Of a stretch of DNA of 64,000 bases, positions 24,886-32,387 are shown piece by piece. Numbering within the stretch: the stretch's first letter is position 1; every line of letters starts with the position of its first letter. Both the position numbers and the translations under genes were made by a program. Below the pieces are notes generated by a model that was not told where the DNA came from, searched no databases, and was given only the letters and a program-made list of their open reading frames with translations. Origin of the DNA: Flavobacterium fluvii (lineage in GTDB: Bacteria > Bacteroidota > Bacteroidia > Flavobacteriales > Flavobacteriaceae); contig NZ_FQWB01000002.1 of the NCBI RefSeq assembly GCF_900129545.1, forward strand, positions 124,001 to 188,000, written 5' to 3'.

Positions 24886-24925
24886 TACCGCAAAGACGCT
24901 AAGGCGCAAAGTTTGCTAAGGTTTT
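24886..24925. repeat. Intergenic repeat fragment between trpC and trpF
   Basis: The stretch begins ACCGCAAAGACGCTAAGGCG and includes two copies of a GCAAAG/GCTAAGG-type unit. A related fragment (AAACCACAAAGTTCACTAAG) lies between trpG and the cytochrome gene at about 27550. Such sequences look like decayed copies of a dispersed intergenic repeat. Confidence 0.5.
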
Positions 24926-24933
24926 TACGTGTA

Positions 24934-25716
24934 TTAAATTAATTTTGAAATAAATTCCGTTGCCGCTTTTCCTGCGTTATCCGTTTTCATGAAGTTTTCT
25001 CCAATCAAGAAACCTTTGTAGCCATAAGGTTTTAGTTCGTTGATGGCTTCGATAGAGGAAATGCCGCTTTCTGAAACTTTCACGAAATCATTCGGGATTT
25101 GGTCTGCCAATTGTTTGCTGAAATCCAGACTTACTTCGAAAGTTTTCAGGTTTCTGTTGTTCACGCCAATCATATCCAAAGTTGGCATTATTGATTTTTC
25201 CAGTTCTTCCAAATTATGTACTTCCAATAATACTTCCAGTCCTAGACCTTTGGCAAATTCTGATAAAGATTTGATTTCTTCACGGGTTAAAACTGCTGCA
25301 ATTAGCAAAATTAAATCGGCTCCATGGGCCTTGGCTTCCAGGATTTGGTATTCGTCAATGATGAATTCTTTTCGCAAAAGCGGAATATTTACTGATGCTC
25401 TTGCCAACAATAAATCGTCCAAAGAACCACCAAAATATTTGCCATCCGTTAAAACTGAAATTCCGCAGGCACCAGCATCTTCATATCCTTTTACCACTTC
25501 TTCAACCGTGAAACTATAATTAATTTCAGCTTTGGAAGGGGAACGGCGTTTGTGTTCGGCAATAATTCCAGAGTTGCTGTTTCTTAAATTTTGACTTAAA
25601 GAAATCGTCTTTTTTCCAAAGAAAACCGAAGCTTCCAATTGTGAAACCGGAATGATTGATTTTTTTAGAATGACTTCTCTTTTTTTGTCAACTATGATTC
25701 TATCTAGTATGTTCAT
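24934..25716 (-). CDS. trpC: Indole-3-glycerol-phosphate synthase
   Basis: It closes the indole ring from CdRP with loss of CO2. The 260 residues include the catalytic Lys in IIAEHKRRSPSKAEIN, the GGSLDDLLLARASVNIPLLRKEFIID segment with a second catalytic Lys, LEVLLEVHNLEELEK, IGVNNRNLKTFEV, and VSESGISS. Monofunctional (no TrpF fusion). Only two bases separate it from trpD. Confidence 0.97.
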   Translation of the reverse strand: MNILDRIIVDKKREVILKKSIIPVSQLEASVFFGKKTISLSQNLRNSNSGIIAEHKRRSPSKAEINYSFTVEEVVKGYEDAGACGISVLTDGKYFGGSLDDLLLARASVNIPLLRKEFIIDEYQILEAKAHGADLILLIAAVLTREEIKSLSEFAKGLGLEVLLEVHNLEELEKSIMPTLDMIGVNNRNLKTFEVSLDFSKQLADQIPNDFVKVSESGISSIEAINELKPYGYKGFLIGENFMKTDNAGKAATEFISKLI

Positions 25717-25718
25717 TT

Positions 25719-26711
25719 TTATTTGCTTAATTCTTGTAATTTATTCAAAGCTGCCAATCCTTTTCCTGATAGCAAACTTTCTTTTGCCAACTGGAAACTT
25801 TCCAGAGGTGAACTTCCATTCACCGTCGCAATTGCCATCGCCGCATTGGCACAAACCACGTTATTTTGGGCTTCGGTTCCTTTTCCGGAGATGATATTCA
25901 TAAACATTGCTGCCGATTCTTCGATGGTTTTTCCACCTTCGATTTCATTTTGCAACAATTGTCGAACACCAAAATCTTCCGGTTTTATGACGCCTTCCAT
26001 TCTTTTTGTGATGGTTTTGGTTGGCCCCGTCAAAGATACTTCATCATAACCGTCCAACGAATGTAAAATGGTGAAATTTATATCGGTGTTTTGATACAAA
26101 TACGCATACATTCTGGCGAGTTCCAAATTGAAAACACCCACCAATTGGTTTTTAGGAAATGACGGGTTTATCATTGGTCCCAACATGTTAAAAAAGGTTC
26201 TTACGCCTAATTCTTTTCGGATTGGGGCTACGTTTTTCATGGCAGGATGGAATAATGGTGCGTGTAAAATGCAAATTCCGGCCTGATCGATACATTTTTC
26301 CAGGAAATTAGTATCGTTGCTGAATTTCACGCCCAGTTTTTCCATTACATTGCTCGAACCCGAAATAGAAGAAACCCCGTAATTACCGTGTTTTGCCACT
26401 TTTATTCCTGCTCCTGCAGCTACAAATGAAGCTAAAGTGGATATGTTGAATGTGTCTTTTCCATCGCCGCCCGTTCCGCATAAATCGATGGTGTTGTAGG
26501 CTGATAAATCAATTCGGATGCACAATTCCAACAAGGCTTCGCGAAAACCTGCCAATTCATCAATGCTGATGCTTCTCATCATGTAAACGGTAAGAAAAGC
26601 AGCAATTTGGCTTGGATTGTAACTTCCGTTGGAGATATTGACCAATACATTTTTGGCTTCTTCTTTCGAAAGCATTTCGTGGTTGATAAGCCTGTTTAGG
26701 ATGGTTTTCAT
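25719..26711 (-). CDS. trpD: Anthranilate phosphoribosyltransferase
   Basis: It transfers phosphoribose from PRPP to anthranilate. The 330 residues have the family hallmarks DLCGTGGDGKDTFNIST, AKHGNYGVSSISGSSNVMEKLG, the HPAMKNVAPIRKELGVRTFFN segment, and DGYDEVSLTG. It is not fused to TrpG, which is encoded separately. Its start codon directly follows the stop of the cytochrome gene, indicating co-translation. Confidence 0.97.
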   Translation of the reverse strand: MKTILNRLINHEMLSKEEAKNVLVNISNGSYNPSQIAAFLTVYMMRSISIDELAGFREALLELCIRIDLSAYNTIDLCGTGGDGKDTFNISTLASFVAAGAGIKVAKHGNYGVSSISGSSNVMEKLGVKFSNDTNFLEKCIDQAGICILHAPLFHPAMKNVAPIRKELGVRTFFNMLGPMINPSFPKNQLVGVFNLELARMYAYLYQNTDINFTILHSLDGYDEVSLTGPTKTITKRMEGVIKPEDFGVRQLLQNEIEGGKTIEESAAMFMNIISGKGTEAQNNVVCANAAMAIATVNGSSPLESFQLAKESLLSGKGLAALNKLQELSK

Positions 26712-27545
26712 TTATATTTTCTTTTTATTTTCAGACATGTATTTTAAATAATCAACAATTTCTTGGGATTGTTGTTTGGTGATTCCGAGTGTCGGCATTT
26801 TTACTTTGTTTCTGAAAGAAGCCGGATTCACGATATAATCGACCAATTCTTTTTCTTTCCAATATTCGGTGACGCTTTTTGGAAAATTTAATTCCGGTCC
26901 CATTGTTCCTCCAATTCCGTTGATGGCGTGACAAGTTATGCACTGGTTTTTGAATAATGTATAACCCGATTGTAATTTTCTGTTTTTCAACGGAAATAAT
27001 TCCAATGTTGATTTGTTCAGCGGTTCCAAATACATTTTTACCAAATTATAAGGCCATTTGTAACGAGTGTCTTTCTCTAAAACCGAAGTGTAAACGATAT
27101 AAAACGGTTCGGCATTCATTTCGTTTCCATCCTTTACAATGGTTTCCCATTTCGTTCCTTTTGGAGCATCAACATCTTCGAATGCCAGATAAGGGTTTGC
27201 GTTTAAAAACAATTCCAAAGGCATTTCTGGTTTGTAACCATCGATGCATTCAAACACTATTTTGGTATTTTTAGGGTCAATTTTGGTTAAATCAATTTCA
27301 GTTTGAATCAAAAGCGACGCGCTCACAGCCTTGAATTTCTTTGCTTTGTGATAAACCGGATCATTGCCAATCGTTACAACAGTATCTTTTCCCAGTTTGT
27401 TTTTTGCCTGTAAATCCAATAAATCCAGCTTGGTTTCCGATTGGACAATACTCGTTGTTTCTATTTTTTGCTCCTTTTTTTGGTTACAAGAAAGGAAGCT
27501 AAAAATAAAAAGACAAAGTATAAGATGGATTTTGACTTTTTTCAT
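26712..27545 (-). CDS. Lipoprotein with C-terminal cytochrome c domain, inside the trp operon
   Basis: The 277-residue protein begins with a lipoprotein-type signal (IHLILCLFIFSFLSCNQ), so it is likely anchored on the periplasmic side. The middle part (about 60-190) with the segments FECIDGYKPEMPLELFLN and KWETIVKDG recalls an oxidoreductase molybdopterin-binding-like fold, but I cannot prove it. The C-terminal domain (about 190-270) has one heme-c site, CITCH, and a likely axial Met in KMPTLGI. It sits between trpG (20 bases upstream) and trpD (no gap). No role in tryptophan synthesis is known. Confidence 0.85.
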   Translation of the reverse strand: MKKVKIHLILCLFIFSFLSCNQKKEQKIETTSIVQSETKLDLLDLQAKNKLGKDTVVTIGNDPVYHKAKKFKAVSASLLIQTEIDLTKIDPKNTKIVFECIDGYKPEMPLELFLNANPYLAFEDVDAPKGTKWETIVKDGNEMNAEPFYIVYTSVLEKDTRYKWPYNLVKMYLEPLNKSTLELFPLKNRKLQSGYTLFKNQCITCHAINGIGGTMGPELNFPKSVTEYWKEKELVDYIVNPASFRNKVKMPTLGITKQQSQEIVDYLKYMSENKKKI

Positions 27546-27565
27546 TTTTTAAACCACAAAGTTCA

Positions 27566-28132
27566 CTAAGATTTCAACCAGTTTTCCAGAATCTTCTTTC
27601 CGTTTGGAGTCAATACACTTTCTGGATGAAATTGTACGCCTCGAACATCAAACGTTTTGTGGCGCAACGACATTACTTGTCCGTTTTCGTCGAATGAAGT
27701 GGCTTCCAAAACATCCGGTAAATCGGCATTAACCACCCAAGAATGGTAACGTCCCACTTCGAATTCATTTCCCAAGCCTTCAAACAAAAGTTCGTCGTCA
27801 ACAGATGTTTTCACCATTGAAGAAACGCCATGATACACTTTGTCCAAGTTGGAAAGCGTTCCGCCGAAAACTTCTCCGATGGCTTGTTGTCCAAGGCAAA
27901 CACCAAGGATACTTTTCGTTGATGCATATTTAGCGATTACAGGTTTCAATAAACCTGCTTCATCAGGAATTCCAGGTCCTGGAGAAAGCAATATTTTATC
28001 GAAACCCGAGATTTCGTCAATATCAAATTCATCGTTTCTGTAAACGGTAACTTCGCAATCTAAATCTTCCAGATAATGCACCAGGTTGTAAGTGAAGCTA
28101 TCGTAATTGTCTATGACTAGTATTTTTTTCAT
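27566..28132 (-). CDS. trpG: Anthranilate synthase component II (glutamine amidotransferase)
   Basis: It supplies ammonia from glutamine to TrpE. The 188-residue class I amidotransferase has VIDNYDSFTYNLVHYL at the N-terminus, the oxyanion LLSPGPGIPDEAGL, the nucleophile Cys in LGVCLGQQAIGEVFGG, and the His-Glu pair in VQFHPESVLTPNG. It could also serve p-aminobenzoate synthesis as in other bacteria, but its position in the trp operon favours TrpG. Confidence 0.96.
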   Translation of the reverse strand: MKKILVIDNYDSFTYNLVHYLEDLDCEVTVYRNDEFDIDEISGFDKILLSPGPGIPDEAGLLKPVIAKYASTKSILGVCLGQQAIGEVFGGTLSNLDKVYHGVSSMVKTSVDDELLFEGLGNEFEVGRYHSWVVNADLPDVLEATSFDENGQVMSLRHKTFDVRGVQFHPESVLTPNGKKILENWLKS

Positions 28133-28196
28133 TTTGTTGTTTTTTTAATTTCAGTCTTTAGATTCTGTAAACTGAGACTGAACACTGTGTACTTTT

Positions 28197-29597
28197 TTAA
28201 ATAGTTTCTGCCAAGTCCAACGCTTTATTCAGTGCCAATAATTTATTGTACACTTCCTGCATTTCGCTTTCTTCGTCTGAGTCTGCAACAATTCCTGCTC
28301 CAGCCTGACAATGCAATTGGTGATTCTTGCTTAGGAAAGTTCGAATCATGATGGCGTGATTGAAGTTGCCTTCAAAATCCATAAAACCGATGGCGCCTCC
28401 GTAAAAATTACGATTTGTTTTTTCGTAATCTTCTATCAATTGCATTGCTCTGTGTTTGGGCGCTCCGCTCAACGTTCCTGCCGGGAAAGTATCGGCAACG
28501 ACCTGCATTGTTGTGGCTTTTTCGTGTAAATGTCCTGTCACTTTGGAAACCAAATGGATTACGTGGGAGAAAAACTGGACTTCCCTGTATTTTTCTACAT
28601 TCACATTGTGACCGTGGCGGCTTAAATCATTTCGGGCCAAATCGACCAACATCACGTGTTCGCTGTTTTCTTTTTTGTCTTCGGATAATTTTTTGGCAAG
28701 AACAGCATCTTTTTCGTCATCGCCGGTTCGTCTGAAAGTTCCTGCGATGGGGTGAATTTCGGCTTTGCGGTTTTTGACGATAATTTGGGCTTCGGGTGAA
28801 GAACCAAATATCTTGAAATCGCCATAATCGAAAAAGAATAGGTAAGGGGAAGGGTTGATGCTTCTCAACGCCCTGTAAACATTGAATTCATCGCCTTTGA
28901 AACCTTGGGTAAATCTTCTGGACAACACCAATTGGAACACGTCGCCTCTGTGGCAATGTTTTTTTGCCAATGCCACATTGTGTTTGAATTCCTCGTCAGT
29001 TAGGTTGGATTTACCTTCGCCATCTCTGGTGAATTTATACGATGCAATATTTCGGGATTGCAACAATTGTTCGATTTCCGAAATGTTGTTTTTTCCATCC
29101 AAACTGTGACAGAAGATATAGGCTTCGTTTTTGAAATGATTGATGGCAATGATGTTTTGGTACACCGCATAATACATATCAGGAATTGTAGTTTCTCCAT
29201 CTTTCTTTGCGATGGTCACTTTCTCGAAATAACGAACGGCATCATAAGAAATGTAACCAAACAATCCGTTGTTGATGAATTTGAAATTGTTTTTCTCTGA
29301 TTTGAATTGTCCTGAAAATTCCTGAATTACTTGAGGAACATCAGTTTTTGCATTTATTGAAAGGATTTCTGTACTTCCATCAGGGAAAATTTTGGAAATG
29401 GTTTCGTTTTCGATTTTAATGGAAGCAATCGGGTTGCAACAGATATATGAAAAACTGTTGTCGTTACCGTGATAATCGCTGCTTTCCAAAAGTAAACTAT
29501 TTGGAAATTTGTCTCGAATTTTGAAATATACGCTTACCGGAGTAATCGTGTCGGCAAGGATTTGCTTGTAATGTGTATTTAGAGTAAATGTTTTCAT
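28197..29597 (-). CDS. trpE: Anthranilate synthase component I
   Basis: It converts chorismate to anthranilate. The 466 residues include the feedback-inhibitor region LLLESSDYHGNDNSFSYI, the chorismate-binding core with FQLVLSRRF, GSSPEAQI, IHPIAGTFRRTGDD, EHVMLVDLARNDLSRHG, and GTLSGAPKHRAMQLI. The LLES motif suggests normal feedback inhibition by tryptophan. It is the first structural gene of the trp operon and is preceded by the leader attenuator at 29645-29769. Confidence 0.97.
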   Translation of the reverse strand: MKTFTLNTHYKQILADTITPVSVYFKIRDKFPNSLLLESSDYHGNDNSFSYICCNPIASIKIENETISKIFPDGSTEILSINAKTDVPQVIQEFSGQFKSEKNNFKFINNGLFGYISYDAVRYFEKVTIAKKDGETTIPDMYYAVYQNIIAINHFKNEAYIFCHSLDGKNNISEIEQLLQSRNIASYKFTRDGEGKSNLTDEEFKHNVALAKKHCHRGDVFQLVLSRRFTQGFKGDEFNVYRALRSINPSPYLFFFDYGDFKIFGSSPEAQIIVKNRKAEIHPIAGTFRRTGDDEKDAVLAKKLSEDKKENSEHVMLVDLARNDLSRHGHNVNVEKYREVQFFSHVIHLVSKVTGHLHEKATTMQVVADTFPAGTLSGAPKHRAMQLIEDYEKTNRNFYGGAIGFMDFEGNFNHAIMIRTFLSKNHQLHCQAGAGIVADSDEESEMQEVYNKLLALNKALDLAETI

Positions 29598-29644
29598 TTG
29601 GTTTATATTTTTGATAGAGACTTTTACGGCTCATAGTATTTTTG

Positions 29645-29680
29645 AAAATAGAAAAAGGCTTGTCGTGATGACAAGCCTTT
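29645..29680 (-). terminator. Attenuator terminator of the trp operon
   Basis: AAAGGCTTGTC and GACAAGCCTTT (29670-29680 and 29654-29664) make a perfect 11-bp stem with a 5-base loop, followed on the minus strand by TTTTTCTATTTT. It lies between the Trp-rich leader peptide and trpE, with no gene end just before it other than the leader peptide stop. Its 5' arm, loop and 3' arm can alternatively pair with the leader (see the antiterminator entry). Confidence 0.88.
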
Positions 29681-29719
29681 CATATTTATAGTTTATACTA
29701 CAGGTGCTTTGTTCACGAC
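29666..29719 (-). promoter_or_regulatory. Predicted trp antiterminator
   Basis: GTCGTGA at the leader-peptide stop (29719-29713) is a perfect complement of TCACGAC in the terminator loop and 3' arm (29672-29666). The following ACAAAGC can further pair, with small bulges, to GCTTGT of the terminator 5' arm. A competing early hairpin TTTACG/CGTGAA (about 29730-29711) would act as the 1:2 structure. A ribosome stalled at the Trp codons leaves GTCGTGA free; one that reaches the stop covers it. Confidence 0.72.
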
Positions 29720-29769
29720 GTTTGACGTAAATTGTTCCACCACCAAGTATTGTTTAATATCGTTTTCAT
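29713..29769 (-). CDS. trpL: trp operon leader peptide with three consecutive Trp codons
   Basis: ATG at 29769 opens an 18-residue frame, MKTILNNTWWWNNLRQTS, ending in TGA at 29713. Three adjacent TGG codons at positions 9-11 in such a short peptide, directly ahead of trpE and of an intrinsic terminator, are the signature of ribosome-mediated attenuation: the ribosome senses charged tRNA-Trp. The stop codon is built into the predicted antiterminator arm. The predicted transcription start lies within a few bases of the ATG, so the peptide may be translated from a nearly leaderless mRNA. Confidence 0.88.
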   Translation of the reverse strand: MKTILNNTWWWNNLRQTS

Positions 29770-29773
29770 TCGA

Positions 29774-29803
29774 CAAATATATAAATCAAATTTGATTATT
29801 CAA
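29774..29803 (-). promoter_or_regulatory. trp operon promoter with palindromic spacer
   Basis: On the minus strand TTG (29803-29801), a 19-base spacer and TATATTTG (29781-29774) match the flavobacterial promoter consensus perfectly. The spacer contains a perfect 14-base palindrome AATCAAATTTGATT (29784-29797) that could be an operator, although AT-rich palindromes also arise by chance. Confidence 0.75.
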
Positions 29804-29839
29804 ATAGATTGAAAAAAAATCACTAATTTTTTTGGTTTT

Positions 29840-29875
29840 GTGTAAAATAAGAAACCCCGACAATTGCTTGTCGGG
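29840..29875 (-). terminator. Terminator of the marR-nitroreductase-YceI operon
   Basis: CCCGACAA and TTGTCGGG form an 8-bp perfect stem with a 4-base loop at 29856-29875, followed on the minus strand by TTTCTTATTTT. It lies 30 bases after the YceI stop and just ahead of the trp promoter. Confidence 0.85.
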
Positions 29876-29904
29876 ACTTGCCTATATTGTTTGTGTATCC
29901 TGAA

Positions 29905-30471
29905 TTAGAATTTCAAAGCTACTTTCAATTCGAATTCATCATAGATAGCTTTGTCTCCAATGGTATCGAAAAATGATTTAGAGTTGTATTTGATTCCGTA
30001 TTTAGTACGATCTACGTTGAAAGTTGTAGTAGCCGTGTTTCCGTTTACAGTGATGTCAAAAGTAACTGGTTGAGTGATTCCTTTGATGGTTAAATCAGCA
30101 GTTGCCGTGTAAACGTTAGCTGATTTAGCTCCGATTTTTTTGATAACTAAAGTTGCTGTTGGGAATTTGTCAGTTCCGAAGAAATCATCAGCTTTTAAGT
30201 GACCGTTCAATTTTCCTAGGTATTCTCCAGAAAGGTCAGTAGCAGTCAATGAAGCCACGTCAACTGTAAATGATCCACCAACTAATTTTTTTCCTTTGAA
30301 AACTACAGCTCCTTCTTTGAAGTTTACTGTACCATTGTGTTGTCCAGTCACTTTTTTTCCTAACCATTCGATAGAACTTGTTTTAACGTCGATTTTCTTG
30401 GTTTGAGCTGATGCTAATGTTGTAGATAAAACTACTACTAATGCTAATGCAATTGATTTTAAATTTTTCAT
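29905..30471 (-). CDS. YceI-family periplasmic protein
   Basis: The 188 residues start with a signal peptide (MKNLKSIALALVVVLSTTLASAQ), then the YceI lipocalin-like barrel: IDVKTSSIEWLGKKVTGQHNG, GGSFTVDVASLTATDL, LNGHLKADDFFGTDKFPTATL and TADLTIKGITQPVTFD. Members bind polyisoprenoids or other lipid-like molecules in the periplasm; the ligand here is unknown. It is the last gene of a three-gene operon with a MarR regulator and a nitroreductase-like oxidoreductase, 28 bases after the latter. Confidence 0.93.
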   Translation of the reverse strand: MKNLKSIALALVVVLSTTLASAQTKKIDVKTSSIEWLGKKVTGQHNGTVNFKEGAVVFKGKKLVGGSFTVDVASLTATDLSGEYLGKLNGHLKADDFFGTDKFPTATLVIKKIGAKSANVYTATADLTIKGITQPVTFDITVNGNTATTTFNVDRTKYGIKYNSKSFFDTIGDKAIYDEFELKVALKF

Positions 30472-30499
30472 TGTTTTGAATTTGATTGTTTGTAAATAA

Positions 30500-31132
30500 T
30501 TAAAGGGTGATAAATAATTCTTTGTTTGATTTTCTAACTTTTTTCTGATGTTGGGTAGCGTCCTCTTCGTGTCTGTATCCTACCGTGGCTATTAAACTGG
30601 CGTTCAATCCCAATTCGTTTAATCCGAGTATTTCATTTACTTGGGCAGGGTCGAAACCTTCCATTGGAGTTACGTCAATTTTCAATTCAGCAGCGGCATT
30701 CAACAAGTTTCCAAGAGCCAAATAAGTTTGTTTTGAATTCCAGGTGTTTTGGGCGTCTTCCGATAATTCATTGATTTTGCCTTTCATGAATCCTTGGTAT
30801 CCAGATAAGGCTTCCAAAGGAATTTCTCTTGTTTTGCTGATGTTTTCGAAAAAGGCATCCACTTCATCCTCATTGATGGTTGTTCTGTTTGCAAAAATGA
30901 TAAGGTGTGAAGCCTCCACAATTTGTGATTGTCCCCAAGCAGCAGGTTGAACTTTTGCTCTTAATTCAGGACTTTCAACTATTATAACTTTATAAGGTTG
31001 CAATCCATAAGAAGAAGAACTCAAGCGAATGGCTTCTTTTAAGGTGTTTAAATCTTCAGTTGTTATTTTTTTGGTGGAGTCGAATTTTTTTGTTGCGTAT
31101 CTCCAGTTTTGATTTTCTATAAAAGCACTCAT
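30500..31132 (-). CDS. NAD(P)H-dependent FMN oxidoreductase, nitroreductase family
   Basis: A 210-residue nitroreductase-fold flavoenzyme. Family pieces are WRYATKKFDSTKKI with the FMN-phosphate Arg/Lys, RLSSSSYGLQPYKVIIV, the ALGNLLNAAAELKIDVTPMEGFDP segment, and GYRHEEDA near the end. Such enzymes reduce quinones, nitroaromatics or other electrophiles using FMN and NAD(P)H. Position behind a MarR regulator suggests a response to electrophilic or oxidative compounds. The spacer to marR is 18 bases. Confidence 0.92.
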   Translation of the reverse strand: MSAFIENQNWRYATKKFDSTKKITTEDLNTLKEAIRLSSSSYGLQPYKVIIVESPELRAKVQPAAWGQSQIVEASHLIIFANRTTINEDEVDAFFENISKTREIPLEALSGYQGFMKGKINELSEDAQNTWNSKQTYLALGNLLNAAAELKIDVTPMEGFDPAQVNEILGLNELGLNASLIATVGYRHEEDATQHQKKVRKSNKELFITL

Positions 31133-31150
31133 ATTATTTTGATTTATTAT

Positions 31151-31609
31151 TTAATTCTGATTTCTATATTTTTCTAACAGACTATTCAATTGGATTATTT
31201 CGTCTGCATCTAAATTTTTTGAAAAATGTTGTTCATGTGCAATTACTTTTGGATCTAGTTCTAGTAAGACGTCTAATCCTTTTTGAGTAATTGTAACTTC
31301 TATTTTACGTCTGTTTTCTGGACAAACTTTTCGGGTTACCAGGTCTTTCAGCAATAATTTATCCACTAAGCGGGTGGTGTTGCTGGTTTTGGCCAACATT
31401 CGTTCCTGTATCACGCACATATTTGCCGGACAACCTTTTTGACCTCTTAATATCCGTAGCACATTATACTGTTCTCCCGATATTTCGTAAGGCTTTAATA
31501 TTTCATTAAAATTATCTGTAATAACATTTTGGGTATACAAAACGTTCAGAATAATTTTTTTTGAATTATCCATTGGAACGGTTGATTTTATTACTTCTTC
31601 AATTTTCAT
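31151..31609 (-). CDS. MarR-family transcriptional regulator
   Basis: A 152-residue winged-helix protein: helical dimerisation ends, PYEISGEQYNVLRILRGQKG in the core, recognition region IQERMLAKTSNTTRLVDKLLLKDLV and the wing CPENRRKIEVTITQKG. Cys residues at KGCPANMCV and VCPENRR could make it redox-sensitive, as in some MarR/DUF24-like regulators, but that is inference. It is the first gene of the operon and three matching operator-like repeats overlap its promoter. Confidence 0.92.
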   Translation of the reverse strand: MKIEEVIKSTVPMDNSKKIILNVLYTQNVITDNFNEILKPYEISGEQYNVLRILRGQKGCPANMCVIQERMLAKTSNTTRLVDKLLLKDLVTRKVCPENRRKIEVTITQKGLDVLLELDPKVIAHEQHFSKNLDADEIIQLNSLLEKYRNQN

Positions 31610-31670
31610 ATTTGTATATATGTTATTTGTTGGTACAAATGTAACAAGTTTTTTATTTGTATATACAAAT
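31610..31670. promoter_or_regulatory. Three MarR-type operator repeats
   Basis: ATTTGT-N4-ACAAAT occurs perfectly at 31625-31640 and 31655-31670 (centres 30 bp apart). An imperfect copy with an intact left half lies at 31610-31625, 15 bp from its neighbour. They sit over the -7 and -33 boxes of the marR promoter and just before its ATG, so binding would block the promoter. Autoregulation by the adjacent MarR is the likely meaning. Confidence 0.75.
31636..31668 (-). promoter_or_regulatory. marR operon promoter
   Basis: On the minus strand TTG (31668-31666), a 22-base spacer and TACATTTG (31643-31636) fit the flavobacterial promoter pattern. Both boxes are embedded in the operator-like repeats. 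Confidence 0.6.
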
Positions 31671-32006
31671 GTGTTGTTAAGTTTTTGTTAAAAATATTTC
31701 AGGGTTTTGATTTTGGGGTAATTATTTAATGTACTTTCATAAAGAGAATCCTATTGTGTTCAATGAAAAAAGGAGGTTTTTGTATGAAATTGGACGTTTG
31801 TGAATTTGGTGTAATTATGAATATAAGCTTGTTTAATTGAATATAGAATGTATTTAAAAGTAATTTTTTGCAGTTTATTTGATAAATTCGTAATTCCGCC
31901 TGTTTTACGGTTATTCGAAAACGTTTTCTTTAAAATTTTATCTAATTAACAATTGTATCGAATCATTTTACTCAAAAACATTGTAATTTTACCAAAAACA
32001 ATACTT
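31671..32006. other. AT-rich divergent intergenic region
   Basis: About 335 bases between the marR operators and the rhodanese gene. I see only short chance frames and no clear promoter box or hairpin for the rhodanese gene. Confidence 0.45.
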
Positions 32007-32312
32007 ATGAATTTAACACAAGAAGATTGGGTTTCTCAATATGAAGCCGACGATAATGCAGTAATTCTGGATGTAAGAACTGAAGCCGAAGTTAATGAAG
32101 GAATGATTCCTAATGCCGTCAATATTGATATTTATGAGGGTCAAGGTTTTATTGATAAGTTGGCAGCCTTGGACAAATCAAAAAATTATTACGTGTATTG
32201 CCGCTCCGGAGCCAGAAGTGCCAAAGCCTGCGATGTGATGAATGAACTTGGTTTCGAAAACGCCTATAATTTGTTGGGTGGATTTTTGGAATGGGATGGC
32301 GAAGTAGTCTAA
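32007..32312 (+). CDS. Single-domain rhodanese-like protein
   Basis: A 101-residue cytosolic rhodanese domain: VILDVRTEAEVNEGMIPNAVNID, the active-site loop YCRSGARSAKAC with the catalytic Cys, and GFENAYNLLGGFLEWDGEVV. It transfers sulfane sulfur to thiol or cyanide acceptors; the physiological acceptor is unknown. I take ATG 32007 because upstream in-frame codons encode non-homologous sequence. It precedes the aldehyde dehydrogenase by 75 bases. Confidence 0.92.
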   Translation: MNLTQEDWVSQYEADDNAVILDVRTEAEVNEGMIPNAVNIDIYEGQGFIDKLAALDKSKNYYVYCRSGARSAKACDVMNELGFENAYNLLGGFLEWDGEVV

Positions 32313-32387
32313 CCCAACTTATAAGAAGCAAAGTCTTCATTTTTATTTACGCTTTCTAATGGAAAGCACAACCTATTTATAATTATA

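Noticed and set aside
24874-24909. Upstream extension of trpF giving twelve more residues
   Set aside because: These codons run over an intergenic repeat fragment and do not match the TrpF family, which begins at MKLKICG.
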